From positions 1 to 64,000 of the forward strand of contig JBDSEV010000059.1 in assembly GCA_039919885.1 (NCBI GenBank): a stretch of DNA of 64,000 nucleotides, given 5' to 3'. Position 1 is the first letter of the stretch; each line of letters begins with the position of its first letter. Positions 9,474 to 19,047 of this stretch are shown here, one piece after another. Both the position numbers and the translations under genes were made by a program. The DNA is from JACMLD01 sp039919885 (GTDB taxonomy: Bacteria; Bacteroidota; Bacteroidia; Chitinophagales; Chitinophagaceae). The notes under the pieces are model-generated. The model was given only the letters and a program-made list of their open reading frames with translations, had not been told where the DNA came from and ran no database searches.

Positions 9474-10115
9474 TTATTCAATCAATTTATTCTTAAGTGC
9501 AAAGCGTACCAGGCCTACTGTGTTGTTAACGCCGAGCTTCGCAATAATATTCTTCCGGTGGGTTTCAATGGTGCTGACGCTCAAAAACAATTTCTCTGCA
9601 ATTTCAATGTTGCTGAACTCTTTGCAGATAAGGGTGAGGATTTCGATTTCTCTTTTTGATAATATCTCTCCTACTTTTCTTTCTTCCAGCGTAAGGGTGG
9701 AACGGAAATCATTATCACTCAGTATATCAATTTCTTTACTGAAATAAGTACCGCCTTTATACACTTCGTGAATGGTATTCAGCAACTCTTCAAAAGGCGC
9801 ATTTTTTAGCACATATCCCTGTATGTTATGCCGTAACAATTTGTGCACATAACGCGTACCACGCATCAGGGTGAGGTAAATAATTTTCTGGTCAGGTTTT
9901 AAGATACGTATTTTTTTTAGCAGTTCTTCTTCGTTGATATCCGGCAGGTGCACATCCAGCAAGAGGATATCCGCACCCAGTGATGGCAGTTTCTCCAGCA
10001 GGGTGGTTCCGTTGGAGGCAGTACCGATTACCGTTATGTTTTGCTGTTTTTTTAATAGCAATGCCAGTCCTTCTACATACATTTCATGATCTTCAACAAT
10101 AAAAACTTTGATCAT
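9474..10115 (-). CDS. NarL/FixJ-type response regulator
   Basis: DNA-binding response regulator of 213 residues. The receiver domain (about 1-120) carries the acidic pocket EDH at 8-10, phospho-acceptor D54 in LLLDVHLPD, the Thr/Ser region YLTL, and K104 in YVLKNAPFEE. The LuxR/GerE helix-turn-helix (about 148-210) shows LSKREIEILTLICKEFSNIE and the recognition part LFLSVSTIETHRKNI. It is the first gene of an operon with the TPR histidine kinase, 28 bp apart. Confidence 0.93.
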   Translation of the reverse strand: MIKVFIVEDHEMYVEGLALLLKKQQNITVIGTASNGTTLLEKLPSLGADILLLDVHLPDINEEELLKKIRILKPDQKIIYLTLMRGTRYVHKLLRHNIQGYVLKNAPFEELLNTIHEVYKGGTYFSKEIDILSDNDFRSTLTLEERKVGEILSKREIEILTLICKEFSNIEIAEKLFLSVSTIETHRKNIIAKLGVNNTVGLVRFALKNKLIE

Positions 10116-10243
10116 GGAGGTAGTAATAAAATTTTGGTTAAAAAATGGCTTCTTGTACGGAAGGGTGCGCTATTTCTAAGGATAATGAGGCTGCTAAGCA
10201 GCAACAGGTGGCCAGGATGCCCGCAGCAATCCGTAAAACTATG

Positions 10244-10265
10244 AAAAAGCCCCTTACAAAGGGGC
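10244..10265 (-). terminator. Rho-independent terminator of the DUF1501 gene
   Basis: Perfect 7-bp stem GCCCCTT/AAGGGGC with a 3-nt loop, followed on the minus strand by TTTTT. It begins 30 bp after the DUF1501 stop codon. Confidence 0.88.
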
Positions 10266-10294
10266 AAATATTTGATTGATGGTACAAGTAATTG

Positions 10295-11887
10295 TTAAGG
10301 TCTTACTTTCAGCATCGGCCGCACCTGCTGCAGGGTGCCATTTTGCAGGCGTGTGTAGTATACGCCAGGTGGCAGACCGTATGCATTAAAGTCTACTGTA
10401 TAAACGCCCGCGGTATATTCCCTGTCCGCGAGTGTTTTAATAGAACGTCCCAATGAATCGATAATGTGTACAAGCGTGTGGCCACCCCTCGTTTTAAAAG
10501 TTATTTTAGTACTTTCTACAAAAGGGTTGGGATAATTAATGATCAATTGCTCCCCTGCGTTCCGGTACACATCTTCCAGCCCGGTACTTCCGCAAGCGGC
10601 GTTTATACATAACGGTATGTTCTGAAAATCCTTGAACATAATGGTTTGCAAATCAGTATTCTTTACGCAAAACCACTGGCTGAGCAGTGAAGAATAAATG
10701 CTTCTGAAATCATATTGAAAAGGAATATTATCGTTTACGCTAGCCCCTGCAGGTATAGCAGGATTGGTACCTATGATACCGGGTTTTACATTCTTGCCGA
10801 AAACAAAAACGGGTGCTGCTGCACCGTGGTCCGTACCAATGCTTGAATTGGATTTAATGCGGCGGCCGAATTCCGAAAACGTCATGCCCATTACCCTGTC
10901 TTCTACACCAAGGCCTTTCAGGTCATCCATAAAAGATTTGATGGCATCGGATACCCTACCCAGCAAATTTGCATGATTGCCTACCGTGGTATCTGAAGCG
11001 GTGGTTTGCGCCGAATGCGTGTCAAAACCGCCGGTGCTTACCATATAAATGCGTGTTTTTAAACCACCTTTCACCAGCCGTGCAACAATTTTCAATTGTG
11101 CTGCCAGGTCGTTCCCGGTTGGGTAGTTCCCTTGTACAGGTACAGCTGCTGCAGCGGCTTTTATAACTGTTGAATATTGCTGCGTCTGCTGCACGATCAT
11201 GCGTATGTATTTCAGCTCTTTGCCCCATGGTGTATCAGGTGTTGGATCTACCAGGCCGTCAATAAGATTATAAAAATTGACAGGGTCGGTGATACTCATT
11301 CCCATACTTACTGCAGGCCCCTGCAATGCAAGCGATGTAATTGAACCTATTTGAATGGCCAGCGGATCCGGCATCGCACTGTTCGGAAAACCATTTGGGT
11401 AATTGGGAAATTCGGAGGCGAGGTACCTGCCCGTCCAGCCGCTTTCTACTTCTGTAGCGGAATCAGCCGCACTCATCCATATATCAGTAGCACGGAAATG
11501 AGAAAAACTGGGAGATGGATAACCAACTGCTTGTATAATCGCCAGCTTGCCTTCATTGTACAATGTTTGCATACCGGTCATGGATGGGTGTAAACCTGTT
11601 TTATTGTTACCGTTGAGCGCAAGTATTTTGTTCTGCGGAATCGCAATATTGGCACGCGCATTATAATAATTTCCGTAGGTCTCAATAGGTATCACCATGT
11701 TGAGTCCGTCGTTTCCGCCATTCAGCTGTACCAGTACCAGTACTTTATCGGTATCGGCGGTGGCACCCATTAATGCCTGCAGAAAAGGACTGTCGGCGGA
11801 ATAGGCTTTCACCGAAAAACCGCCAATCAGCGCAGGCAGGAAAGTAGCAGCAGGAACGGTATTCCGTAAGAAATCTCTTCTTTTCAT
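10295..11887 (-). CDS. DUF1501 family secreted protein with T9SS sorting domain
   Basis: Sulfatase-like-fold DUF1501 protein of 530 residues. It begins MKRRDFLRNTVPAATFLPAL, a Tat-like twin-arginine signal. The DUF1501 body (about 40-430) shows VLVQLNGGNDGLNMVIP near the start, the central GGFDTHSAQ and the later MTFSEFGRRIKSNSS with GTDHGAAAP. A C-terminal type IX secretion sorting domain (about 450-530, with NYPNPF and PPGVYYTRL) suggests surface display. The DUF1800 gene lies 19 bp upstream, and the two are a recurrent pair in Bacteroidota and Planctomycetota. The reaction is unknown. Combining a Tat-like leader with a T9SS tail is slightly unusual, and export by Sec cannot be excluded. 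Confidence 0.9.
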   Translation of the reverse strand: MKRRDFLRNTVPAATFLPALIGGFSVKAYSADSPFLQALMGATADTDKVLVLVQLNGGNDGLNMVIPIETYGNYYNARANIAIPQNKILALNGNNKTGLHPSMTGMQTLYNEGKLAIIQAVGYPSPSFSHFRATDIWMSAADSATEVESGWTGRYLASEFPNYPNGFPNSAMPDPLAIQIGSITSLALQGPAVSMGMSITDPVNFYNLIDGLVDPTPDTPWGKELKYIRMIVQQTQQYSTVIKAAAAAVPVQGNYPTGNDLAAQLKIVARLVKGGLKTRIYMVSTGGFDTHSAQTTASDTTVGNHANLLGRVSDAIKSFMDDLKGLGVEDRVMGMTFSEFGRRIKSNSSIGTDHGAAAPVFVFGKNVKPGIIGTNPAIPAGASVNDNIPFQYDFRSIYSSLLSQWFCVKNTDLQTIMFKDFQNIPLCINAACGSTGLEDVYRNAGEQLIINYPNPFVESTKITFKTRGGHTLVHIIDSLGRSIKTLADREYTAGVYTVDFNAYGLPPGVYYTRLQNGTLQQVRPMLKVRP

Positions 11888-11906
11888 AAGATATTGATTT
11901 GAGCGA

Positions 11907-13580
11907 TCAGGCCAGTTGGTATTCAGCCAGGTTCATAAAATACCTGTACAAATCACGCAGGCGGATGTATACGGTTTGATAAGCCACGGTATCTGTCGGA
12001 TTTGCCAGGTAAGCATTCCACGCATTGGTCCAGTAATAATCCGATGTCTGACCACTCAGTAAAATGGTGGTTTTAATAGTAGTTTTTGACACAACGGAAA
12101 CCGGTACGCGGTAAAGAATAGCCAGTGAATCATCAATCAGTGCATTCGGATCTCCGGGATTTGACAAGTGTTTTACAAATTCTATTGGATCAATTTTTAT
12201 AGTCTTACCACCTCGGCTGTAACCACTATAGATCAATATATCTGTAAAACGATTTCGCTTTGGCAGTGTATCGGCATTTATCCACAGCTCGTAGAACTGG
12301 GGCGCCTGGTAATAGGAAGGCCATCCGGAGACACTGGGCGGATCGCCATATTCCTGGTTGCACAGTGCAGCCTGGTAATAAAGAAAATCCCACATATTGT
12401 AAGCTTCTTTGTATTCGCTCACCGGGTCGGGGAACACTACAGCAAACTCACGGCAAAGACTAACTGCTATATCCAGCGGACTTTTTATCAGACAGCCGCG
12501 GTTAAGTGCATCAAAGAAATGTTCACTTTTGAAAAGTGCGTCCAAAACCGGTTTTATTTCCCAGTTGCTGTTTTGGAAAATTTGCGCCAGCGGGGCTATT
12601 ACGTTTGCCTCGGCAGTTGCATCAATGGTATAATAACAAAACCAGCGGTAGATTTTTTTCACGATAAACTGTGAAACTTCTGCTTTTTTGTTAAAGATCA
12701 TGGTCAGCAAATCATCCAGTTCATCATCCCCGGCAGTTGCACCACTGCGCCCTGCAACGGTGGCATTGCTAAAAAATGAAGAAAATTGTTTTGCGCCCGC
12801 ATCGTGCTTTGCGGTATTGAAACTGGCAGTGGTAGTGGGCAGGTTGAGGCGCCAGCCCGTCAGTACTTTTGCGGCCGCTTTTACATCATCTTCCGTATAA
12901 TTAGGGTTGTTTGCTTTGCCAAGTGTAAAAAGTTCCTGCAGCTCGCGGGCGTAATTCTCATCCGGCGCCGTATTGGTGTTCTGGTCTCCGTTGAGGTACA
13001 TCAGCATTGCGGGGTCAACGGTTACCGCACGCACCAGGTCTTTAAAGTTACCGAGCGCGCCATTTCTGAATAATGTATAGTGCTTGTACAATGCATGTGG
13101 TTCTGCCACTGTAATGGCTTCGGTTGCAAAATGATTGTGCCAGCATAAACTTATTTTCTCGCGGATGCTCCTGTCCTGGTTTAACAGCACACCCATGCTC
13201 CATCTTTTCAACGAGCTAACTCTTCGTCCCTGGATGGTATTGTCGTTGCTGTAATCATTTACCCAGGTGCTGCCCTCCACAACCGTATCCGGTATTATTG
13301 CATCGATGGTATCGTAGTCTTTTAACGGGGGCGCCGGCAGCGGCGCTGTGGGATTCAGCAGTTCATCTACTGCTTGCGACATGCTAAGGCTTTTGAAATA
13401 AGCAATATCCTGCGGGGTGGCACCAAACATGGTTCTTTTGAGCAGGTGCACCACGGCTTCAGTATCCCAGGGACCGCTGTAGGTGGTAAGGCCAGACGTA
13501 GTTCTTGCAATATGCTGAACTGTCGTTGGCTCGCGCTGCAAAGTTTTCCGCTTTGCAGTCAGGAAGGCTCGTCTATCCAT
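11907..13580 (-). CDS. DUF1800 family protein
   Basis: Partner of the DUF1501 protein, 557 residues, translated first in a two-gene operon. It opens with MDRRAFLTAKRKT but no clear hydrophobic signal segment follows, so its export route is unclear. The DUF1800 pattern is visible: HLLKRTMFGATPQDI near residue 45, the block KISLCWHNHFATE, the region NYARELQELFTLGK, VLTGWRL, and the KIYRWF motif. The function is unknown in the family. No T9SS domain is present, unlike the partner gene. It could be misannotated by a few residues at the N-terminus, since upstream in-frame starts were not examined beyond 13580. Confidence 0.88.
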   Translation of the reverse strand: MDRRAFLTAKRKTLQREPTTVQHIARTTSGLTTYSGPWDTEAVVHLLKRTMFGATPQDIAYFKSLSMSQAVDELLNPTAPLPAPPLKDYDTIDAIIPDTVVEGSTWVNDYSNDNTIQGRRVSSLKRWSMGVLLNQDRSIREKISLCWHNHFATEAITVAEPHALYKHYTLFRNGALGNFKDLVRAVTVDPAMLMYLNGDQNTNTAPDENYARELQELFTLGKANNPNYTEDDVKAAAKVLTGWRLNLPTTTASFNTAKHDAGAKQFSSFFSNATVAGRSGATAGDDELDDLLTMIFNKKAEVSQFIVKKIYRWFCYYTIDATAEANVIAPLAQIFQNSNWEIKPVLDALFKSEHFFDALNRGCLIKSPLDIAVSLCREFAVVFPDPVSEYKEAYNMWDFLYYQAALCNQEYGDPPSVSGWPSYYQAPQFYELWINADTLPKRNRFTDILIYSGYSRGGKTIKIDPIEFVKHLSNPGDPNALIDDSLAILYRVPVSVVSKTTIKTTILLSGQTSDYYWTNAWNAYLANPTDTVAYQTVYIRLRDLYRYFMNLAEYQLA

Positions 13581-13743
13581 GGCGGGACGATTTTGGTTTT
13601 TCTAATGATAATTGGTTATGAATGAACCCCGGAGGATCAAGCCCAAGAAACAAACTTCAGGCCATTCAATTATTCTGTATTGAATTAACGCAGTACTAGT
13701 TCTCCACAGTATAATTACCCGTAACAATTATTGCCAAACACGT

Positions 13744-13769
13744 AAAAAGCCCCGCTAACGGGGCCTTTT
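13744..13769 (-). terminator. Rho-independent terminator of the thiolase gene
   Basis: Stem GCCCCG/CGGGGC with a CTAA loop, A tract on one side and TTTT on the other. It lies 64 bp beyond the thiolase stop on the minus strand and could work in both directions. Confidence 0.85.
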
Positions 13770-13832
13770 ACAATCATTTCCTGCGCATGCAATGCGCCCT
13801 TGCCACCCAGCGCTGACTAACGCCGGTGCTGA

Positions 13833-15011
13833 TTAATTAATGTTTTCAATAATTCCAGCAATACCCTGACCGCCGCCAACACAGGCGGATACAATGCCGT
13901 ATTTTTTATTCAGTCTTTTCATGTCGTGTGTCAATTGGATAGTAAGCTTACTGCCCGTGCATCCCAACGGGTGACCCAGCGCTATGGCGCCGCCGTTAAT
14001 ATTGACAATATCAGGGTTAATCTCCAGCTTTCGTACCACCGCCAGCGCCTGCGACGCAAATGCCTCATTCAATTCTATCAAATCGATATCACCAAGGCTC
14101 ATACTGGCCTGCTTCAACGCTTTTGGAATGGCCTCTACCGGCCCTATACCCATGATACGGGGATGCACACCCGCAGATGCACAGGCCACTAACCGCGCAA
14201 TCGGTTTCAAGCCAAGTTCATTGATCATTTTCTCGCCCATAACAATTACGAAAGCCGCTCCATCGCTGGTTTGGGAAGAGTTGCCGGCGGTAACACATCC
14301 GCCCGCGGCAAACGCAGGTTTTAATTTTGCCAGCGCTTCTACCGAGGTGTCGGATCGCGGTCCTTCGTCTGTATCCAGCACTGTTTTTTTAACCTGCCGT
14401 TTTCCTTTTGCATCCAACGATACTTCTTCTATAGTAATGGGTAATATGCCTGTTTTAAAATAGCCATTTTTAATTGCGTTGATGGCTTTTTGATGGGAGT
14501 TATAGGAGAACAGGTCCTGGTCTTGCCGACTTACATTGTATTCTTTTGCCACGTTCTCTGCGGTTAATCCCATGCTGAGGTAAAAATCGGGTTCTTCTTT
14601 TGCGATGGAATAGGCAGGAACTGTTTTCCAGCCTGCAGTTGGTACCATACTCATGCTTTCTGTACCACCTGCTATAATACATTCTGCCTGGCCACTGCGT
14701 ATTTTAGCCGTCGCAATGGCAATGGTTTCAAGGCCCGACGCGCAGTACCGGTTAACCGTCATGCCCGGCGCATGAATGCCCACAGCCCTGGCCGCGATTA
14801 TCCGCCCAACCTGCAACCCCTGCTCCGCTTCCGGCACAGCGTTGCCCACAATTACGTCGTCTACCCTTTTTGGATCCAGCTGCGGCACGGCGGCCAGCAA
14901 ACCCTGTATTACTTCTATGGCAAGGTCATCCGGGCGGGTAAACCTGAAACCGCCTCTTTTTGATTTTCCCACCGCGGTCCTGAATCCTGCTACGATATAT
15001 GCTTCCTGCAT
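13833..15011 (-). CDS. Acetyl-CoA C-acyltransferase (thiolase)
   Basis: Thiolase of 392 residues, the standard length. It cleaves 3-ketoacyl-CoA in beta-oxidation or condenses acetyl-CoA. The catalytic nucleophile is C90 in NRYCASGLETIA. The C-terminal catalytic pair is seen in GGAIALGHPLGCTG and SACVGGGQG. The N-terminus MQEAYIVAGFRTAVGKSKRG is typical of FadA-like degradative thiolases rather than PhaA. No other fatty-acid gene is adjacent, and the gene has its own terminator, so it appears monocistronic. Substrate length cannot be judged. Confidence 0.93.
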   Translation of the reverse strand: MQEAYIVAGFRTAVGKSKRGGFRFTRPDDLAIEVIQGLLAAVPQLDPKRVDDVIVGNAVPEAEQGLQVGRIIAARAVGIHAPGMTVNRYCASGLETIAIATAKIRSGQAECIIAGGTESMSMVPTAGWKTVPAYSIAKEEPDFYLSMGLTAENVAKEYNVSRQDQDLFSYNSHQKAINAIKNGYFKTGILPITIEEVSLDAKGKRQVKKTVLDTDEGPRSDTSVEALAKLKPAFAAGGCVTAGNSSQTSDGAAFVIVMGEKMINELGLKPIARLVACASAGVHPRIMGIGPVEAIPKALKQASMSLGDIDLIELNEAFASQALAVVRKLEINPDIVNINGGAIALGHPLGCTGSKLTIQLTHDMKRLNKKYGIVSACVGGGQGIAGIIENIN

Positions 15012-15167
15012 AACTTATATTTTTAATTTCTGCACCCAATACAATTATAACAAAAAATCAATTAAGTTGTTTATGCAACTTTCTGTATCAAAAATACTAT
15101 TAATTCCCATTTATAAAAACTTTTTGCCGGTAAGCGGGTTCTATGTTCTTTTGAGCAAATTTCCGGT

Positions 15168-15740
15168 ATGAAAAAATTATGGTTGGTGCTGGTTATCTGC
15201 GGCGCGTGCTGTAGTTTGTTTGCACAAACTGATCCCTTGCTGCAACAGCGGTTGAACTACTTTATGGAGGCTAACCGCCAACTGCATTTCGACAGCGTGA
15301 TTGCCTACACCTATCCAAAATTATTTACGCTTGTACCAAGGGACGAAATGCTTGAAATGCTGCAAAACAGTTTTGAAAACGAGCAGTTGACCATCCGGCT
15401 GGATTCATTGCAAACGGATTCCATTTATCCGGTTTTTAAAATGCAGGAAGGGAGTTATGCCAAGATCAGGTATTCGCTTAATATGATCATGCAACTCAAA
15501 GACAGCTCCGCTGCGGGCAAGGAAAATGACCTCCTGGCTGCTATGCAAGCGCAATATGGCACCGGAAAAGTGCGCCTGGACAGCGCAAAAAATATTGTGG
15601 TACAGGTAACTGCGCTGATGCTGGCGGCAAAAGATAAATACGCCAGGCAATGGTGTTTCGTAAATTTAAAAGATTCCGATCCTTTAATAAGCCAGTTATT
15701 TACAAAAGAAATTATTGATAAAACAGCTACTTATAAATAA
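15168..15740 (+). CDS. Secreted protein of unknown function
   Basis: Hypothetical protein of 190 residues with a Sec signal peptide (MKKLWLVLVICGACCSLFAQ) and a small mixed alpha/beta body. The pattern of short helices and strands, with FDSVIAYTYPKLF early on, is compatible with an NTF2-like fold, but that is a guess. Its stop codon is 16 bp before pyrD, so the two may be cotranscribed. No catalytic motif was recognised. Confidence 0.7.
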   Translation: MKKLWLVLVICGACCSLFAQTDPLLQQRLNYFMEANRQLHFDSVIAYTYPKLFTLVPRDEMLEMLQNSFENEQLTIRLDSLQTDSIYPVFKMQEGSYAKIRYSLNMIMQLKDSSAAGKENDLLAAMQAQYGTGKVRLDSAKNIVVQVTALMLAAKDKYARQWCFVNLKDSDPLISQLFTKEIIDKTATYK

Positions 15741-15756
15741 CAGTACCCATCCCCGC

Positions 15757-16830
15757 ATGTATACCATTTTACGCCAATTACTTTTCTTTTTTCCGCCGGA
15801 AGGTGTTCATTATTTCTCTATGAACTGCTTTAAGTGGTTGTGTTCCGTTCCATTTATAAAAAAAATATTCATCCGCCATTTTAGCAACAGTAATAACCTG
15901 TTACGTAGAGAGTTGTTTGGCCTGCATTTTAAAAATCCCGTTGGACTGGCTGCCGGATTCGATAAAAATGCTTTATACCTGAATGAACTGGAAACACTCG
16001 GCTTTGGTTTCATTGAAATAGGAACGGTAACGCCGAAGCCGCAGGATGGAAACCCACTACCGCGGTTATTCCGGTTGCCAAAAGACAAAGCCCTCATCAA
16101 CAGGATGGGGTTTAATAACCATGGCGTAAAAGCCGTAGCAGAAAGACTCCGGCAGTGGAAATTCAGCAAAGCCCAGGCCGCGCATAGCCGCAGCCCTTCG
16201 GGGTCCGTGCACACCAGTCTGATCATCGGTGGAAATATTGGCAAGAATAAAATCACGCCGAACGATGAAGCCTGGCGCGACTATGCAATTTGTTTCAGGG
16301 AATTGTTTGACTGTGTAGATTATTTTGTAGTGAACGTAAGTTCGCCGAATACGCCGGGGTTACGCGAACTGCAGGAAAAAGATTCGCTCAGAAAAATATT
16401 GTCGCATCTCCAGACCATCAACCGGCAGCATGCGGTTCCCAAACCCCTGCTGTTGAAAATAGCCCCGGATCTTGGCAAAGAACAAATTGACGATGTGATT
16501 GACCTGGCAATGGAAATTAAACTGGACGGACTCGTGGCGGCCAACACAACCATCAGCAGAACAGGCCTTGTTACGCCGGCCGCAACGCTTGACGCAATAG
16601 GCGCAGGCGGGCTCAGCGGCCAGCCGCTCCGCAGTAGTGCTACCAAAGTGGTAGAATACATTCATGAAAAAACGAACGGAAGCATCCCGATTATTGCTTC
16701 AGGAGGAATATTTACAGCTGCAGATGCTAAAGAAAAATTGGCTGCAGGCGCGGTGCTGGTGCAGGTGTGGACTGGATTTGTTTACGAGGGACCGTCCATC
16801 ACCAGGAATATCTGCAAAGGACTGGGGTGA
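15757..16830 (+). CDS. pyrD: Quinone-dependent dihydroorotate dehydrogenase (class 2)
   Basis: Membrane-associated FMN enzyme oxidising dihydroorotate to orotate, the fourth step of pyrimidine synthesis, with quinone as acceptor. The start at 15757 (MYTILRQLLFFFPPEGVHYF) gives 357 residues and the amphipathic N-terminal helix typical of class 2; an in-frame start at 15715 overlaps the upstream gene. Seen: the FMN region GLAAGFDKN, GTVTPKPQDGNP, NRMGFNNHG, the catalytic Ser in VNVSSPNTPGLR, and the phosphate-binding end IIASGGIF with a following Gly-rich stretch. Confidence 0.96.
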   Translation: MYTILRQLLFFFPPEGVHYFSMNCFKWLCSVPFIKKIFIRHFSNSNNLLRRELFGLHFKNPVGLAAGFDKNALYLNELETLGFGFIEIGTVTPKPQDGNPLPRLFRLPKDKALINRMGFNNHGVKAVAERLRQWKFSKAQAAHSRSPSGSVHTSLIIGGNIGKNKITPNDEAWRDYAICFRELFDCVDYFVVNVSSPNTPGLRELQEKDSLRKILSHLQTINRQHAVPKPLLLKIAPDLGKEQIDDVIDLAMEIKLDGLVAANTTISRTGLVTPAATLDAIGAGGLSGQPLRSSATKVVEYIHEKTNGSIPIIASGGIFTAADAKEKLAAGAVLVQVWTGFVYEGPSITRNICKGLG

Positions 16831-16890
16831 TGCAAAGAATTGCAGTTCATCCCCCACCTGGAATCAATCAATCAAAGCGCCTGCGCTTTA

Positions 16891-17466
16891 TCAAAATTTT
16901 ACGGCTACAAAAGGTCCTCCCATTATTACACTTCCATACGCTTTACACAAGCTGATTTTGGCGCCGGCAGAAAAATTATCGCTCAATTTATATTCGTATT
17001 CCGCTGTAAGGCTAATGCCACGGGCCCTTCCTTTTGCATCTGTTTGCGGCCATGAAATTTCGGGACTGGCGACAGGGTCACTGTGAGCAGCGTAGACAGG
17101 GTAAGAGCGCCTTATAGTATAAAAAGAAAAAGAGTAACCTGCACCTATTCTAAAGGCTGCATTTTCTGTATGTACCGGAACAAACAGCAAATTGAAATCT
17201 AGCGCCGTAGCCTTTGTGTATTCACGCACTGTTTGCGTACGCGGATAGCCTGTAGTTTCGATGCGCCGGATGCCTACTCCACCTTGTATCCATTCATTTA
17301 GCGGAAAACTGAACTCGGCATAAGCGCCAAGACCATTCAGACCAGGAAAATCGTGCACGTAAGAAACGCCAGCTCTTATACGGCTGCTAAAATTTTCGTC
17401 GCCGCCGTACTGCGCACGCACGGTAAAAGTTATTGCCATCAGCAATAAAAAAAAGAATTGTCTCAT
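16891..17466 (-). CDS. Outer-membrane beta-barrel protein, unknown function
   Basis: Protein of 191 residues with a signal peptide (about 1-18, MRQFFFLLLMAITFTVRAQ). Alternating amphipathic strands and a C-terminal aromatic residue (FVAVKF) fit a small 8-strand OmpA/OmpW-like barrel. It is convergent with pyrD, with its stop 60 bp from the pyrD stop. No binding motif was recognised. Confidence 0.7.
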   Translation of the reverse strand: MRQFFFLLLMAITFTVRAQYGGDENFSSRIRAGVSYVHDFPGLNGLGAYAEFSFPLNEWIQGGVGIRRIETTGYPRTQTVREYTKATALDFNLLFVPVHTENAAFRIGAGYSFSFYTIRRSYPVYAAHSDPVASPEISWPQTDAKGRARGISLTAEYEYKLSDNFSAGAKISLCKAYGSVIMGGPFVAVKF

Positions 17467-17658
17467 CGGGTTCGGATTGATTGTTTCTACCTTTTAAGGT
17501 GTGAACAGTTTAAAAAAATAGGTAGAAGTAGGATCAAATATTTTGTTTAGGGGTTCGTGTTATAACACTACGGGGAGGTAAAAATTGTGCCAGAACAAAA
17601 GCAATTACCCGTCTGCTAAAAGATCGAGTAAAAAAACGCGGGTTTATCGTAGTTCAAC

Positions 17659-17666
17659 TATTTTTG
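17659..17666 (+). promoter_or_regulatory. Candidate -7 box TATTTTTG before terC-like gene
   Basis: Exact match to TAnnTTTG, 18 bp before the chosen ATG at 17685. A start site near 17673 would give a very short leader. This argues against the in-frame TTG at 17664, which lies inside the box. No clear -33 element is seen. Confidence 0.45.
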
Positions 17667-17684
17667 CGGTATAAAGAACACCCT

Positions 17685-18512
17685 ATGCAGGAATTATTTA
17701 CAGTGGATGCATTGATAAGTTTGCTTACGCTTACCGTATTGGAAATTGTGCTCGGGATAGACAATGTAATTTTTGTTTCCATTTTAATGGGACGGCTGAA
17801 TGAAAAACAAAAACTGACCGCCCGCCGCGTCTGGATGTTTGCCGGCATCGCCGTAAGAATTCTTCTATTAATGGGCATTGGCTGGCTGGTTAAAAACGGC
17901 AGTAATGAGTTGTTCGGCTATAATTGGAACAACAAGCATTACGCATTTAACCTGCGCAATGTGATCATGTTTGCCGGTGGAATTTTCCTGCTGTACAAAA
18001 CAGTGAAAGAAATTCATGAGAAACTGGAAGGCGATGAGCAGGGTTCGGGCAAGGAAAACGACAAACCTGCCTCTTTTGGATCGGTTATCGGCCAGATAAT
18101 AATAATAGATATGGTATTCTCTTTTGACAGTATCATTACCGCGGTAGGACTGGCAAAAATTGTTAATGTGATGATAATAGCGGTGATCATCGCTATGATT
18201 ATCATGTTTTTTTTCTCTGAAAAAATTTCTTCATTCATTCATAAACATCCTACGCTGAAAATGCTTGCACTTGCATTTCTGCTGATGGTAGGTTTCAGTT
18301 TGTTCTTTGAGGGGCTGGAACCGCTGCACAACAGCCATATCGACAAGGCATACATTTATTTTGCCATGGCTTTTTCTTTTGGGGTTGAGCTGCTAAATAT
18401 GTGGATGAGAAAAAGAGGTAAAAAACAAAATCCGGTCCAGCTGCGTGAACCTGGCGCAAAAAACTCCGGCAAAAATCACCCCGGCGGTGAATATAATGAC
18501 ATGGCGAATTAG
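17685..18512 (+). CDS. TerC family integral membrane protein
   Basis: Polytopic inner-membrane protein of 275 residues from the ATG at 17685. The TerC/Alx hallmark acidic motifs are present: LEIVLGIDNVIFVSI early on and IDMVFSFDSIITAVG in the second half. These buried Asp residues are linked to Mn or Ca export in the Alx/MntX family. About seven hydrophobic helices, a charged loop near residue 115-130 and a basic C-tail are visible. It stands alone. Whether the substrate is manganese or tellurite-related stress is not shown by sequence; manganese export is the better supported family role. Confidence 0.88.
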   Translation: MQELFTVDALISLLTLTVLEIVLGIDNVIFVSILMGRLNEKQKLTARRVWMFAGIAVRILLLMGIGWLVKNGSNELFGYNWNNKHYAFNLRNVIMFAGGIFLLYKTVKEIHEKLEGDEQGSGKENDKPASFGSVIGQIIIIDMVFSFDSIITAVGLAKIVNVMIIAVIIAMIIMFFFSEKISSFIHKHPTLKMLALAFLLMVGFSLFFEGLEPLHNSHIDKAYIYFAMAFSFGVELLNMWMRKRGKKQNPVQLREPGAKNSGKNHPGGEYNDMAN

Positions 18513-18666
18513 TGTTTTCCGCTTATTTTCCTTAACAATATTATATTTAATCCTGTCCCTGACCGCCATCGTTTTTTCGAGTTGACAGCAATGCGAGAAA
18601 ACATTCCGGATTATGAAATATGGTACGGATTGTGATTTATTAAAACTTTATTCTAATTATATTATT

Positions 18667-19026
18667 ATGACAACACAAGAGATTGCAGCCCGTCTCGTCA
18701 TCCTTTGCCGCCAGGGACAATATGAAACAGCACAGAAAGAATTGTTTGCGACAGATGCCGTAAGCATTGAACCTTATGCAACCCCGGCATTTGAAAAAGA
18801 GACCAAAGGTCTGGAGGCCATCATTGAGAAGGGGCACAAATTTGAAGCGATGGTGGAGCAAACACACAAACTGGAAGTTTCTGAACCATTAATTGCCACC
18901 AATTCCTTTGCCTGCACGATGCACATGGACGTGACCATGAAGGAAACCGGTCATATGGACATGACTGAACTTTGTGTCTATCAAATCAAAGACGGTAAAA
19001 TAGCAACAGAAACTTTCTACGTGTAA
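18667..19026 (+). CDS. SnoaL/NTF2-like domain protein
   Basis: Small soluble protein of 119 residues from the ATG at 18667; an upstream start at 18613 would add a poor N-terminus. The pattern of N-terminal helices with QYETAQKELFATDAVSIEP, followed by strands ending in TELCVYQIKDGKIATETFYV, is typical of SnoaL-like cone folds in the NTF2 superfamily. Such proteins bind or isomerise small hydrophobic molecules, and the ligand here is unknown. It is convergent with the end of the suf operon. Confidence 0.75.
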   Translation: MTTQEIAARLVILCRQGQYETAQKELFATDAVSIEPYATPAFEKETKGLEAIIEKGHKFEAMVEQTHKLEVSEPLIATNSFACTMHMDVTMKETGHMDMTELCVYQIKDGKIATETFYV

Positions 19027-19047
19027 TTAGGGAAGGAAGCCTGATAG

